Shown: in pieces, positions 25,286 to 33,217 of the stretch
Layout of the letters: each line of letters starts with the position of its first letter
How positions within the stretch are numbered: position 1 is the stretch's first letter
Assembly: GCF_000316625.1 (NCBI RefSeq)
Contig: NC_019676.1
Location: forward strand, 1,599,001 to 1,663,000
DNA: 64,000 nt
Reading direction: 5' to 3'
Origin: Nostoc sp. PCC 7107
GTDB taxonomy: Bacteria > Cyanobacteriota > Cyanobacteriia > Cyanobacteriales > Nostocaceae
Position numbers and translations under genes: made by a program
The notes under the pieces: model-generated
Told to the model about the DNA's origin: nothing
The model's input: only the letters and a program-made list of their open reading frames with translations
Databases searched by the model: none

Positions 25286-26083
25286 TTACTGAAATTTTGC
25301 TAAAAACTTCAGTATAGCTTGAGTAACTGCTTCTGTTGATTCAATCAAAAAACCATGCCCGCCAGTTTCTATTATTTGCAGTTCAGCTAGAGGAATATTT
25401 TGAGCAAGTTGTTCAGAAAAAATTACGGGAGTGAGAATATCTTGTTTACCAACCATGACTAGAGTTGGACAATTAATATCTTTAATTCTATCGGTTGTGT
25501 CATGGTTAATAATTGCTCGGCTTTGATGGTATATTCCATCTGCTGTAGGCGTAAAAGGATAGTTAGTTACCCATTCAATTAGTTGGTATACCATTTCTGG
25601 AATAGCATAAAAATTATCAGTAAATATCCAAGGTAATATGAGTTTTTCATATAATTTTAAGTCTATTTTTGTGGCAACATCACCCCAGCTTTCAACTAGT
25701 TGATGAAATCGCTCATTACCTTTAGCTAAAGAAGCAAGTAACACTAAACTCTTGACTTTTTTAGGATACAGCAATGCTAATTCTTGGGCAATTTGACCAC
25801 CCATTGAATGACCTATTATGTGCGCCTGTTTTATACCCAGAACATCTAGTATTGCTGCGGCATCCTTAGCCATTTGTTGAGTACTATAAGGGCTATTAGG
25901 AGCAGAACTTTGCCCAATACCTCGATTATCAAAACGAATCACTTGATAGTGAGAAATTAGGTGTGGTAATAATAGCGACCAGTAAGAGCGATCGCACATA
26001 AACCCAGCAATCAACAACACAGGTTCACCAGTACCTTTAACTTCGTAAAATATGTCAATTCCATTAACCTGAACTTTGGGCAT
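25286..26083 (-). CDS. Alpha/beta hydrolase
   Basis: The 265-residue protein has the alpha/beta-hydrolase fold. The oxyanion strand is VLLIAGFMCDRSYWSLL. The nucleophile elbow is GHSMGG at about residues 91-96, the acid is in VGKQDILTPV, and the catalytic His is in TGGHGFLIES. Between them are RFDNRGIGQSSAP and the cap segment. It is most like small esterases or 3-oxoadipate-enol-lactonase-type enzymes; the substrate is unknown. It may be co-transcribed with the downstream methyltransferase. Confidence 0.88.
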   Translation of the reverse strand: MPKVQVNGIDIFYEVKGTGEPVLLIAGFMCDRSYWSLLLPHLISHYQVIRFDNRGIGQSSAPNSPYSTQQMAKDAAAILDVLGIKQAHIIGHSMGGQIAQELALLYPKKVKSLVLLASLAKGNERFHQLVESWGDVATKIDLKLYEKLILPWIFTDNFYAIPEMVYQLIEWVTNYPFTPTADGIYHQSRAIINHDTTDRIKDINCPTLVMVGKQDILTPVIFSEQLAQNIPLAELQIIETGGHGFLIESTEAVTQAILKFLAKFQ

Positions 26084-26480
26084 TACTCATTCATCATAAT
26101 TGGCTTTACAACAGCTTCAAGAACTTGAAATCTGCTTTAAGTTATTTTCCCAGATAATTGCATCTCATGAAATTGCAAAATCAATAATCTTCCCGAATTC
26201 ACACCGATAACCCCAAAAAATGTCTAAGATTTAACATCAAATTAAAATACGTATTTTTCCTCAACTTTGTTTAATTTCAAAAATATTCAATCTTAAATTC
26301 ATTAACCTTCCGCAGAAATCATGAAAACTAGTAATTGCGAGATTTTACGGAAGACTTACCTAGAAAAAACAGGATAGGTTAATTAAAAACAAGTAAGTAA
26401 TATCAACAACTTAAAGTTCAGCGTTCAGCCCAGGTAAATCGGATGGTGCAGAATACAAAAACCACAGCCAAATAAATAGC
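26084..26480. other. 397-bp spacer, nothing recognised
   Basis: This is AT-rich sequence between divergent genes. I found no ORF with a ribosome site, no strong hairpin and no RNA gene. Promoters for both flanking genes should lie here. Confidence 0.5.
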
Positions 26481-26540
26481 TTGGCTAAGTTTTTATTTAC
26501 CAATTTTCCTAGTTTATTCATCAAAAAGGAGGTAATAACT

Positions 26541-27431
26541 ATCAAAACTGCTGAATATTCCACCCTACAACTTTACCTTGCATCGAATATTGGTGCTGAT
26601 GTAGATGCAAAAAGCATTTTAACTTACCCCATCTCTAACGAGAGTCCGGCAATCGAAGCCAATAGCTATTATTTTGGGCATCCAGAATGGGCAAAAAACT
26701 ACTTTGAAGCTTGCCATCGTAACGATATATTCAAATCTCGCTGGCAAGCAGCTACGGGTAGTTGGGATGACAAAATTATCGTGGACATCGGTTGTGGCCC
26801 TGGTAATATCTTTGCCACACTTGGCGGTAAACCAAAATTACTCATTGGTGTGGATGTGAGTTATGGCGGACTGGAAATGGCGCAAAGTCTGGGCTATACA
26901 CCTGTGTTAGCAGATGCCCATAACTTGCCTTTTGTCTCTGGTTTTGCTGATATTGTGGCGGTAAATGCGACATTACATCATTGTGATCAGATGGATGTAG
27001 TTTTAGCAGAAGCAGCACGTTTAGTTCGTCCTGGGGGAATCTTAATCACAGACCATGATCCTCATCGCAGTGCTTGGAATTTCCAAGGGTTAGGGATGTG
27101 GTTATGGCAGTTGCGTCTGGGACTTTATCGGTTCATTAAACGCGGTGGTCATGCTTCCGCCGCAGAACAAAGTTGGGGGTTAGCAACTGAGGTTCATCAT
27201 CGACCGGGGGATGGAGTCACAGCAGAAATGTTTCACCGAACTTTAGAACCCCTTGGGTTTACCGTGAAAACTTACCCTCACAACCATCAGCTGGGTACAG
27301 AAACTTTTGAGGGTAATTACGGCCAGTCGGAATGGAAGTATCGCTTTGCTCAATTACTGTCAGGGATCAATCCTAATTCATCAGAAGCAGCCCTATCGTT
27401 GATGTGTGTGGCTACGCGACATACTGAGTAA
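26541..27431 (+). CDS. SAM-dependent methyltransferase, probable ATC start
   Basis: The protein has motif I IIVDIGCGPGNIFATLGGK, motif II LLIGVDVSYGGLEMAQ, a SAM loop ADAHNLPF, and NATLHHCDQMDVVLAEAARL with LVRPGGILITDHD. This is a methyltransferase-11 type enzyme. The C-terminal 110 residues (HRSAWNFQGLGMWLWQLRLG onward) are less typical. The frame is open from a TTG at 26481, but no ribosome site precedes that codon. AAAGGAGG lies at 26525-26532, eight bases before ATC AAA ACT GCT at 26541, where a start codon is expected. If ATC is not used, the TTG gives 316 residues. The substrate is unknown. Confidence 0.8.
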   Translation: MKTAEYSTLQLYLASNIGADVDAKSILTYPISNESPAIEANSYYFGHPEWAKNYFEACHRNDIFKSRWQAATGSWDDKIIVDIGCGPGNIFATLGGKPKLLIGVDVSYGGLEMAQSLGYTPVLADAHNLPFVSGFADIVAVNATLHHCDQMDVVLAEAARLVRPGGILITDHDPHRSAWNFQGLGMWLWQLRLGLYRFIKRGGHASAAEQSWGLATEVHHRPGDGVTAEMFHRTLEPLGFTVKTYPHNHQLGTETFEGNYGQSEWKYRFAQLLSGINPNSSEAALSLMCVATRHTE

Positions 27432-27463
27432 TCTGCAATCCAAAATCTAAAATTCTTCTGCTC

Positions 27464-28663
27464 CTAACCTCTAGCCGCTTCTTCTGGTTTGCCTTTTTTA
27501 AATAACCAAGTTGCGAGTATGGCAAGGGCAATTCCGGCAATGATAAAACAAGGTGCATAGCCAAAATTATCTACCACTCTCCCAAAGACGGCCGCACCAA
27601 TTCCCTGACCGATAAATAAGTTAAAGGCAAATAACGAGACTGCTGTACCTCGTGCTTCTGGTGCTAGTTCGGTGGCTTGGGTTTGCAGGGTGCTGTGCAT
27701 CATATAAAAAGCCAACCCCATCAAGGTGCAGAAGGGAATAAATAATAGCCAATTGTGTAATAATGCGATCGCTAAAAAGCAAATACACATTGACCAGCCA
27801 CCAACTCCCATCAGTCGAGTTTCACCTAGCCGCTGCACTAACCACTTAACGCTGCGGCTATAAATTAAGCCACCCAAACCAAAACTACTCAACATAAACC
27901 CAATGGTTACATAAGGTAAGCCATATCTATCGCGCAGAAATGCACCAACGTAAGCAAATGCTCCCATCAAGCAAAAGCCTTCAATAAATACGGCGATAAT
28001 CACTGTTCGGGCCGTTGGTTGAGTTAGTAATTGATAATATGGCTTGAATGTTGCCAGACTAAATCGCTCTGTAGAACGATTGCCATCTCGAAAATTACGC
28101 GTTCCTCGCCATAGTAAACCAGCGATCGCTAAAGAAACAATCCCAAACAATAAAAAGATGTCGCGCCAGCTAATATACTCGCCAAATATCCCACCCAAGC
28201 TACCGCCGAGAATTTGACCCAGTACCAACGCACTTAAATATTTGCCAATGGCGGCTTGACGTTCTGTATAGGGAAAATTATCACCGATATAAGCTAATGT
28301 CACAGGGATAATACCTGCGGCAAACATTCCTGTGAGAAACCGCAGTAAAGTTAGTAGGGCAATATTGGAGACAAACGCACAAAGGGCTGTACCCACGGCA
28401 AACGCCGTTAATGCGGCTGTAATCACTTTTAATTTGCCGATGCGATCGCCCAACGGGCCGTAAACTAACTGAAATAATCCATAAGGAATCGTATAGGCCG
28501 AGACAATCACCGCCGCACTACCAACACCAACATTAAATTCGTTGGCAATAATATGCAGCAGCGGATCAATTACCCGCACATCAGCAATCACCATAAAAGC
28601 AGCAGCACCCAAAAGTCCTAAAGATACAGGTGTCTTATCTGTCTGCCCTATTAACCTACCCAC
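27464..28663 (-). CDS. MFS transporter (DHA1-type efflux)
   Basis: The 399-residue protein has 12 predicted membrane helices. The N-terminal half shows VIVSAYTIPYGLFQLVYGPL followed by GDRIGKLKVI, the MFS loop 2-3 signature. It also has LTGMFAAGIIPVTLAYIGDN and GGSLGGIFGEYISWRDIFLL, as in drug or sugar efflux proteins of the DHA1 family. A short loop carrying RNFRDGNRSTERFS separates the halves. The substrate is unknown. It is the last of four same-strand genes (thioredoxin, nitroreductase, glutathione transferase, MFS), each pair separated by repeat-rich spacers. Confidence 0.88.
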   Translation of the reverse strand: MGRLIGQTDKTPVSLGLLGAAAFMVIADVRVIDPLLHIIANEFNVGVGSAAVIVSAYTIPYGLFQLVYGPLGDRIGKLKVITAALTAFAVGTALCAFVSNIALLTLLRFLTGMFAAGIIPVTLAYIGDNFPYTERQAAIGKYLSALVLGQILGGSLGGIFGEYISWRDIFLLFGIVSLAIAGLLWRGTRNFRDGNRSTERFSLATFKPYYQLLTQPTARTVIIAVFIEGFCLMGAFAYVGAFLRDRYGLPYVTIGFMLSSFGLGGLIYSRSVKWLVQRLGETRLMGVGGWSMCICFLAIALLHNWLLFIPFCTLMGLAFYMMHSTLQTQATELAPEARGTAVSLFAFNLFIGQGIGAAVFGRVVDNFGYAPCFIIAGIALAILATWLFKKGKPEEAARG

Positions 28664-28679
28664 TTAATTCTCCTGTGTA

Positions 28680-28757
28680 AAGTGCTGAGTGCTGAGAAGG
28701 GTGTAAAGGTTTGAAAGTGAGGATTTTCCCTTACACCCGACACCCCTAAACCCATAC
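28680..28757. repeat. Heptamer-rich repeat, spacer between MFS and GST genes
   Basis: AGTGCTGAGTGCTGAGAAGG is followed by GTGTAAAGG, and later by CCCTTACACCCGACACCCCT and AAACCC. GGGTGTAA near 28699 and TTACACCC near 28731 are complementary, so the spacer can fold. It belongs to the GGGTGTA family seen at 22690-22765. Confidence 0.45.
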
Positions 28758-28770
28758 ACTCTTCAATTAT

Positions 28771-29469
28771 TTAATTTGTAACTGTCTTTGCTGATTGGTT
28801 GAACAACAAATTTCGTGATTTGTCGATATCTAAAGCTTGATTTTTGAATGCTTCGGCTTTCTCGTAGGCACGAATTGTTGCAGGACGAGCTTTAATTGCT
28901 TCAAACCAGCGTTGGATATTGGGAAAATCTGCTAATTTTTGACTTTGGCGTTCATAAGGCACAATCCAAGGATAAGCGGCGATATCTGCAATGGAATAAT
29001 CACCAGCAATGAATTCTTTATCTGCTAGTTGCTTATTTAGCACTGCATATAAGCGTGCTGTTTCGTTGACATAGCGGTTAATTGCATATTCAATTTTTTC
29101 GGGAGCGTAGGTACTAAAGTGGTGATTCTGTCCGGCCATTGGCCCCAAACCCCCCATTTGCCAAAACAGCCATTGCAGTACTTCTACTCGTTTTCTAATA
29201 TCTGGAGGAATTAATTTCCCGGTTTTTTCGGCTAAATAAAGCAAAATTGCCCCTGATTCAAATACTGAAACTGGCGCACCCCCACCGGCTGGTTCATGGT
29301 CAACGATCGCCGGGATACGATTGTTAGGAGAAATCTTGAGAAAGTCTGGTTGAAACTGCTCCCCAGCACCTATATTGATAGGCACAATTTTGTAAGGTAA
29401 TTCCGCTTCTTCCAGAAATATCGTGATTTTATGACCGTTGGGCGTTGTCCAATAGTAAAGCTCAATCAT
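28771..29469 (-). CDS. Glutathione S-transferase, Nu (YfcG/YghU) type
   Basis: The 232-residue protein has a thioredoxin-fold N-terminal domain starting MIELYYWTTPNGHKITIFLE. The TPNG segment is the active-site loop of Nu-class (YfcG-like) enzymes. NNRIPAIVDHEP with the cis-Pro, and FESGAILLYLAEKTGKLIPP with the glutathione-binding E-S pair, follow. The helical C-terminal domain has QWLFWQMGGLGPMAGQNHHF. Nu-class members act mainly as disulfide-bond reductases on glutathione. It sits in the redox cluster with thioredoxin and nitroreductase. Confidence 0.9.
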   Translation of the reverse strand: MIELYYWTTPNGHKITIFLEEAELPYKIVPINIGAGEQFQPDFLKISPNNRIPAIVDHEPAGGGAPVSVFESGAILLYLAEKTGKLIPPDIRKRVEVLQWLFWQMGGLGPMAGQNHHFSTYAPEKIEYAINRYVNETARLYAVLNKQLADKEFIAGDYSIADIAAYPWIVPYERQSQKLADFPNIQRWFEAIKARPATIRAYEKAEAFKNQALDIDKSRNLLFNQSAKTVTN

Positions 29470-29494
29470 GATTTGATTCCCATGAAGTGTGAAT

Positions 29495-29529
29495 TATGAA
29501 GTGTGAAATTTCATACTTCACACTTCATA
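29495..29529. terminator. Perfect 13-bp hairpin from heptamer repeats
   Basis: TATGAAGTGTGAA (29495-29507) and TTCACACTTCATA (29517-29529) are exactly complementary around a 9-nt loop. A CTTTTT run follows on the plus strand. It lies between the nitroreductase stop and the GST start. It could terminate or attenuate the leftward transcript, and is built from ACACTTC/ATACTTC heptamers. Confidence 0.6.
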
Positions 29530-29535
29530 CTTTTT

Positions 29536-30201
29536 CTAACCTTGATATGGATTACCGACTTTATCTACAAATACGTTGTGAGAAAATGGTAAGCGGCCAG
29601 GATTTAAGCGAGGTTCTGCGGCATAACCTACAGGAACGATAACAGCGATCGCTAAATTTGGATCATCTGTTGCACCAATTACTTCTTTAACTTTGTCTTC
29701 AATCCAGCCATTCATAAAGCAGGTAGATAACCCCAAGCTTTCGGCTGCTAATACTAAATGGGTAGAAGCAATAATCGCATCTTTGATAGCATATTCCCGC
29801 CGTTTGTCGCCTAAACCAGCTTGGAATTGCGGAATAGAATTTCTAAAATAGTTGACAGTACCTTCATTCCAAGCGCCAGTTTGCAATCCCTGGTCTAAAA
29901 TTGGAGTCAAATCTTGTTCCCCTGCACTGGAATCAGCTGCAAATACAAAAGTTACAGGTGCTTCGATAATTTGCTTTTGATTCCAAGATGCTGCGGCTAA
30001 GGCTGCTTTTTGCCCTTCATCTTGCACCAGAATAATTCGCCAGTCTTGAATATTAAAGCTACTGGGTGCTGCTACCGTTAACTCTACCAGTTGCTTGAGT
30101 AATTCTGGTGCGATAGGGTCTGTTTTAAAAGTTTTAATAGAACGACGCTGAAGAATAGCGCTGGGTACATCTAAAGCTTTTGTTTGAGTGATTGGATTCA
30201 T
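29536..30201 (-). CDS. Nitroreductase family protein
   Basis: The 221-residue product from ATG 30201 begins MNPITQTKALDVPSAILQRR and has RRSIKTFKTDPIAPELLKQL, VAAPSSFNIQDWRIILV, the STHLVLAAESLGLSTCFMNG helix and a closing FMN-binding segment. These mark the FMN-dependent nitroreductase fold. Substrates of family members include quinones, nitro compounds and flavins. An in-frame ATG at 30234 would add 11 residues. AGGGGAAAA lies between the two and supports 30201. It is 197 bp downstream of trxA2 and may be read through from it. Confidence 0.88.
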   Translation of the reverse strand: MNPITQTKALDVPSAILQRRSIKTFKTDPIAPELLKQLVELTVAAPSSFNIQDWRIILVQDEGQKAALAAASWNQKQIIEAPVTFVFAADSSAGEQDLTPILDQGLQTGAWNEGTVNYFRNSIPQFQAGLGDKRREYAIKDAIIASTHLVLAAESLGLSTCFMNGWIEDKVKEVIGATDDPNLAIAVIVPVGYAAEPRLNPGRLPFSHNVFVDKVGNPYQG

Positions 30202-30299
30202 GAGATTTTCCCCTGAAAGGTAGGTTACAGGCATTATATATTTGGCTACCTGCTGACTAGCAGATTTATTGTTTCATTTCAAGTTCATATCGCTTCCCT

Positions 30300-30395
30300 T
30301 CTACAGGTGAAGTGCTGAGGGTTGAGGGTTGAGTAAACACTCTTCCTCTGCCCCCCAGCCCCTATACCCTTACACCCACACCCCACACTCCTGAC
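30300..30395. repeat. Degenerate heptamer array between trxA2 and nitroreductase genes
   Basis: GTGCTGAGGGTTGAGGGTTG is followed by AGTAAACACTC, then CCCCTATACCCTTACACCCA and CACCCCACACTCC. The two halves are roughly complementary G-rich and C-rich runs made of GGGTTGA and ACACCC-type units. Nothing coding is seen here. Confidence 0.45.
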
Positions 30396-30397
30396 TC

Positions 30398-30730
30398 TTA
30401 TTGTTGTGAAATATACTGTGCTAAAGTCTTAGTCAATGTAGATTTTGGCACTGCACCAACAACCGTATCCACTTGCCGACCACCCTTAAATATCATAAGT
30501 GTAGGTATAGTGCGAATTCCGTAATGGCTGGCAACAGTGGGATTTTGATCCGTGTTCACCTTCACTACTTTTACCTGTCCTTCATATTCGGTGGCAACTT
30601 CATCAACAACTGGCCCAACCATCCGACAAGGGCCACACCAAGGAGCCCAAAAATCCACTAAAACTGGTACCTCACTGTCTAAAACTTCTGGCTTGAAAGT
30701 GGCTTCTGTGACATTTGTAACAGATGACAT
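30398..30730 (-). CDS. trxA2: Thioredoxin (TrxA2 type)
   Basis: The 110-residue protein is a classical thioredoxin: [20 protein letters not shown] with the WCGPC active site, [20 protein letters not shown], and [20 protein letters not shown] with the cis-Pro. It reduces protein disulfides in the cytoplasm. It is divergent from an ArsR-family repressor with a 9-3-9 palindrome between them. This is the arrangement described in Anabaena, where RexT represses trxA2 until oxidised by H2O2. The gene name is given by that context. Confidence 0.92.
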   Translation of the reverse strand: MSSVTNVTEATFKPEVLDSEVPVLVDFWAPWCGPCRMVGPVVDEVATEYEGQVKVVKVNTDQNPTVASHYGIRTIPTLMIFKGGRQVDTVVGAVPKSTLTKTLAQYISQQ

Positions 30731-30754
30731 AGTTGCCTTCCTGTTTTAATTCGT

Positions 30755-30775
30755 TTATTCGATTTTATCGAATAA
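30755..30775. promoter_or_regulatory. Candidate RexT operator between trxA2 and rexT
   Basis: TTATTCGAT (30755-30763), spacer TTT, and ATCGAATAA (30767-30775) form a perfect 9-3-9 palindrome in the 80-bp intergenic region. It lies 24 bp from the trxA2 start and 35 bp from the rexT start, where it could block both promoters. ArsR-family dimers bind such AT-rich dyads. The assignment to RexT is inferred from position. Confidence 0.75.
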
Positions 30776-30810
30776 TTAAAATATACGCTAGTTCAAGAGA
30801 TAATACAAGT

Positions 30811-31152
30811 ATGAGATTTTTATATCACCCAGACAAAAAAGATATATCACTATCTGCGGTATTGTATGCGTTAGGCGACCCCGTGCGGCTAGAGATTGTG
30901 CGGTTGTTGGCAACCAAAGGAGAGCAATGCTGTGCGGATTTTGATTTTGCGATCGCCAAATCTACCATGTCCAACCACTTTAAGATTTTGAGAGAGTCGG
31001 GTGTAGTCTTGACTCATAAAGAGGGAACCCAGCACATTAATCAATTGCGGCGCGAAGATTTAGAAATGCTCTTTCCTGGTTTATTAGAAGCAGTATTGCG
31101 ATCGGCACAACCATTGTTTTTGTGTCAAAAGTCAATGGTCAAGAGTCAATAA
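30811..31152 (+). CDS. rexT: RexT, ArsR/SmtB-family redox-sensing repressor
   Basis: From ATG 30811 the product is 113 residues, MRFLYHPDKKDISLSAVLYA and on. It has a winged helix-turn-helix (AIAKSTMSNHFKILRESGVV) like ArsR/SmtB. Vicinal cysteines fall exactly at residues 40 and 41 (KGEQCCADFDF). These are the pair reported to form the H2O2-sensing disulfide in Anabaena RexT. No metal-site motif of classical ArsR is evident. An open frame continues 26 codons upstream, but that segment lies in the divergent promoter, so the short form is chosen. The last residues (QKSMVKSQ) and the stop come from four GTCAATG-type heptamers (31124-31151). Confidence 0.9.
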   Translation: MRFLYHPDKKDISLSAVLYALGDPVRLEIVRLLATKGEQCCADFDFAIAKSTMSNHFKILRESGVVLTHKEGTQHINQLRREDLEMLFPGLLEAVLRSAQPLFLCQKSMVKSQ

Positions 31153-31176
31153 TAAATTTTCAGACTTCAGACTTTT
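31124..31176. repeat. Heptamer array spanning the rexT 3' end
   Basis: GTCAAAA, GTCAATG, GTCAAGA and GTCAATA run in exact 7-bp phase at 31124-31151 and include the rexT stop codon. TTCAGAC units follow near 31160-31173. It is the same family as at 7162-7196 and 19013-19068. Confidence 0.55.
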
Positions 31177-31225
31177 TCACCCTATGTCATCATAGTTAAG
31201 GTGAACACATTCGGGAGATAAGACC

Positions 31226-31822
31226 ACGGTTTACGCACGCCCTTTAGCACGGTTAATCGAACAGTTGCAACGTCTACCAGGAGTAGGCCCCAAATCAGCC
31301 CAGCGACTGGCTTTGCACATTTTGAAGCGACCAGAAGCAGAAGTAGAGGCTCTGGCGCAAGCGTTGGTTGACGCAAAAAAACAAATAGGCTTGTGTTCAG
31401 TCTGCTTTCACTTATCTGCGGAGCCAGTTTGTGAAATCTGCCGCAATCCCAACCGCGACAATCAAACCATCTGCGTTGTAGCTGATTCGCGGGATGTGAT
31501 TGCGCTGGAAAAAACCCGCGAATACAAAGGTAAATATCACGTTTTAGGTGGAGTGATTTCCCCAATGGATGGAATTGGCCCAGAACAGTTGAATATCCAA
31601 CCTTTGGTGCGACGGGTGAGTCAGCAAAAACCCCAAGAAGTGATTTTAGCAATCAGTCCGAGTATAGAAGGGGAAACCACCACACTGTATATTGGTCAAC
31701 TACTAAAACCTTTTACAAAGGTGACACGAATTGCCTTTGGTTTACCTGTAGGTGGAGATTTAGAGTACGCCGATGAAGTAACCTTGGCCAGAGCCTTAGA
31801 AGGACGGCGAGAGTTAGATTAG
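31226..31822 (+). CDS. recR: Recombination mediator RecR, probable ACG start
   Basis: RecR works with RecO and RecF to load RecA at gaps. Visible parts are the helix-hairpin-helix [20 protein letters not shown], a four-cysteine zinc finger ([19 protein letters not shown]), and a Toprim domain ([26 protein letters not shown]-like [14 protein letters not shown]). The conventional starts in frame (TTG 31265) would remove the conserved [12 protein letters not shown] helix. The frame is open back to 31205, and GGGAGA at 31213-31218 is placed seven bases before ACG at 31226. ACG 31226 gives 198 residues, the family length. A sequencing error or a rare ACG start are the options. Confidence 0.9.
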   Translation, partial: TVYARPLARLIEQLQRLPGVGPKSAQRLALHILKRPEAEVEALAQALVDAKKQIGLCSVCFHLSAEPVCEICRNPNRDNQTICVVADSRDVIALEKTREYKGKYHVLGGVISPMDGIGPEQLNIQPLVRRVSQQKPQEVILAISPSIEGETTTLYIGQLLKPFTKVTRIAFGLPVGGDLEYADEVTLARALEGRRELD

Positions 31823-31852
31823 TTTTTCGGCTCAGATTGAAACTTCATTTGA

Positions 31853-32977
31853 CTATTGACTATTGTCTAAAAGTTGGTTCCAGGCTGTAACTACTCGTTG
31901 TAACTTTGTGGGTAAGTTATTTTGTGAAATATCGTTATATTGCACTGTACCTACTCTGCTGCTCAGAGTGTAGGTAACATAATCTGCCGCATTGGCTGGT
32001 GCTGGATAACTCACATTTCTAAAGTCCCATTTAGTGCGTTGTAGCAATTCTTCAAATTGTTGTACTTGTTGGCGAGAAATGCGGCGCACACTACGTTCGG
32101 AATCATTAGCATCACCAATGCGTACGCGAATCAAACTCCCGTCATTGAGTAAGACTGTTTGGTAGGTTCTCCCAGCAAAACCACCGCTGGAGATGTGGCG
32201 GAATACTATACCTTGATCTAAAGGTGGAGGTAATTCACTGGTGGGAATGGGTTTTGCTATGTTAGTTGAACTCTCATTTTGAGACACCTTGACGCGTGAA
32301 CCATCGTTATCTGATAAGAACACCCAGCGCTGATTTGCTGCACCTACAGTTACTTGCCAACCAGAGACAACGATGGGATCACAAGGATAGGGAGGAGTGG
32401 AGCGATCGCAACCATCTGACCAATCTGTTGCTTTAAAATTTAGAATAGATAGCGATCGCGCTGATAATCCTGAAACTTCTTGTGCTTGTTGTAAAACTGC
32501 TTCTCGAATTTTTCTCGGTAATTCATTTTGTGATGAATTATTTGCCGAAGCTAAACGTAAAGAACGCCCATTATTATTAGTATGATAAGTCCACTTTTGT
32601 CTACCATTAGATACTACGACTAGCCAACCAGGAACTAATGCTTGAGTACAAAATTCATTTGGTTGTGGTAGTTCTAAACAACCATTGCGCCAAGTCTTTT
32701 GACTATAATTAACAACTTGCAATTCTCCTCTCGATGTTCTGACTCTGCTGGCTAAATCTCTTAGCACCGCATTAGAGACTGATGGTGGTAAGCGATTTGG
32801 TTTATTTTTATCTGCGTAAACTTCATTGGTAGTTGCAGGTGGAAAGTTTGTTGGGTTAGCTATGGCACTTTTGATCAGGGTTAACCCACTACCAACAGAC
32901 AAAATACTAGTCAAAATTAAGGCGGTAAAAATTCGGGCTTGATTGGTTGTTTGCGGATTTTTTAGCATAAGTTTCAT
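31853..32977 (-). CDS. Exported hypothetical protein with a duplicated Cys/Trp domain
   Basis: The 374-residue product from ATG 32977 has an N-terminal hydrophobic segment at about residues 12-35 (ARIFTALILTSILSVGSGLT), so it is exported or anchored. Two copies of a roughly 70-residue domain follow. Each has a helix, a W.dGC pattern, a second Cys, a GW strand and a W.y/f.sd.dG turn. Copy 1 includes KTWRNGCLELPQPNEFC and VPGWLVVVS; copy 2 includes TDWSDGCDRSTPPYPC and VSGWQVTVG. The paired cysteines probably form disulfides. The C-terminal part (RRISRQQVQQFEELLQRTKW) is a different domain. I do not know its function. The final NSQ and stop fall in a GTCAATA heptamer. Confidence 0.75.
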   Translation of the reverse strand: MKLMLKNPQTTNQARIFTALILTSILSVGSGLTLIKSAIANPTNFPPATTNEVYADKNKPNRLPPSVSNAVLRDLASRVRTSRGELQVVNYSQKTWRNGCLELPQPNEFCTQALVPGWLVVVSNGRQKWTYHTNNNGRSLRLASANNSSQNELPRKIREAVLQQAQEVSGLSARSLSILNFKATDWSDGCDRSTPPYPCDPIVVSGWQVTVGAANQRWVFLSDNDGSRVKVSQNESSTNIAKPIPTSELPPPLDQGIVFRHISSGGFAGRTYQTVLLNDGSLIRVRIGDANDSERSVRRISRQQVQQFEELLQRTKWDFRNVSYPAPANAADYVTYTLSSRVGTVQYNDISQNNLPTKLQRVVTAWNQLLDNSQ

Positions 32978-33217
32978 AAATAAAGTGCCTCTATTAGTCA
33001 ATATTTAAGGCATTAAAAACTGATATCTAGTAATTAATGACAAAAAATGTACAGTCCCAAAATTATATGTATTTGGGATTGTTAAAAAGTCTGTCTTGTG
33101 AAGCAGACATGAGGAGAGACGCTGGTATACGGATGGTTTGTTCCTGTATTTTTACCAAAAATTAACAAGATTAAAAATACGTTTATAAATAAATTGCAAT
33201 TAGTATATGATGCTTTG

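Noticed and set aside
31182-31652. 156-codon minus-strand frame over recR
   Set aside because: It is antisense to a clear RecR protein and has unnatural composition (rich in Arg, Trp and Cys clusters), so it is a shadow.
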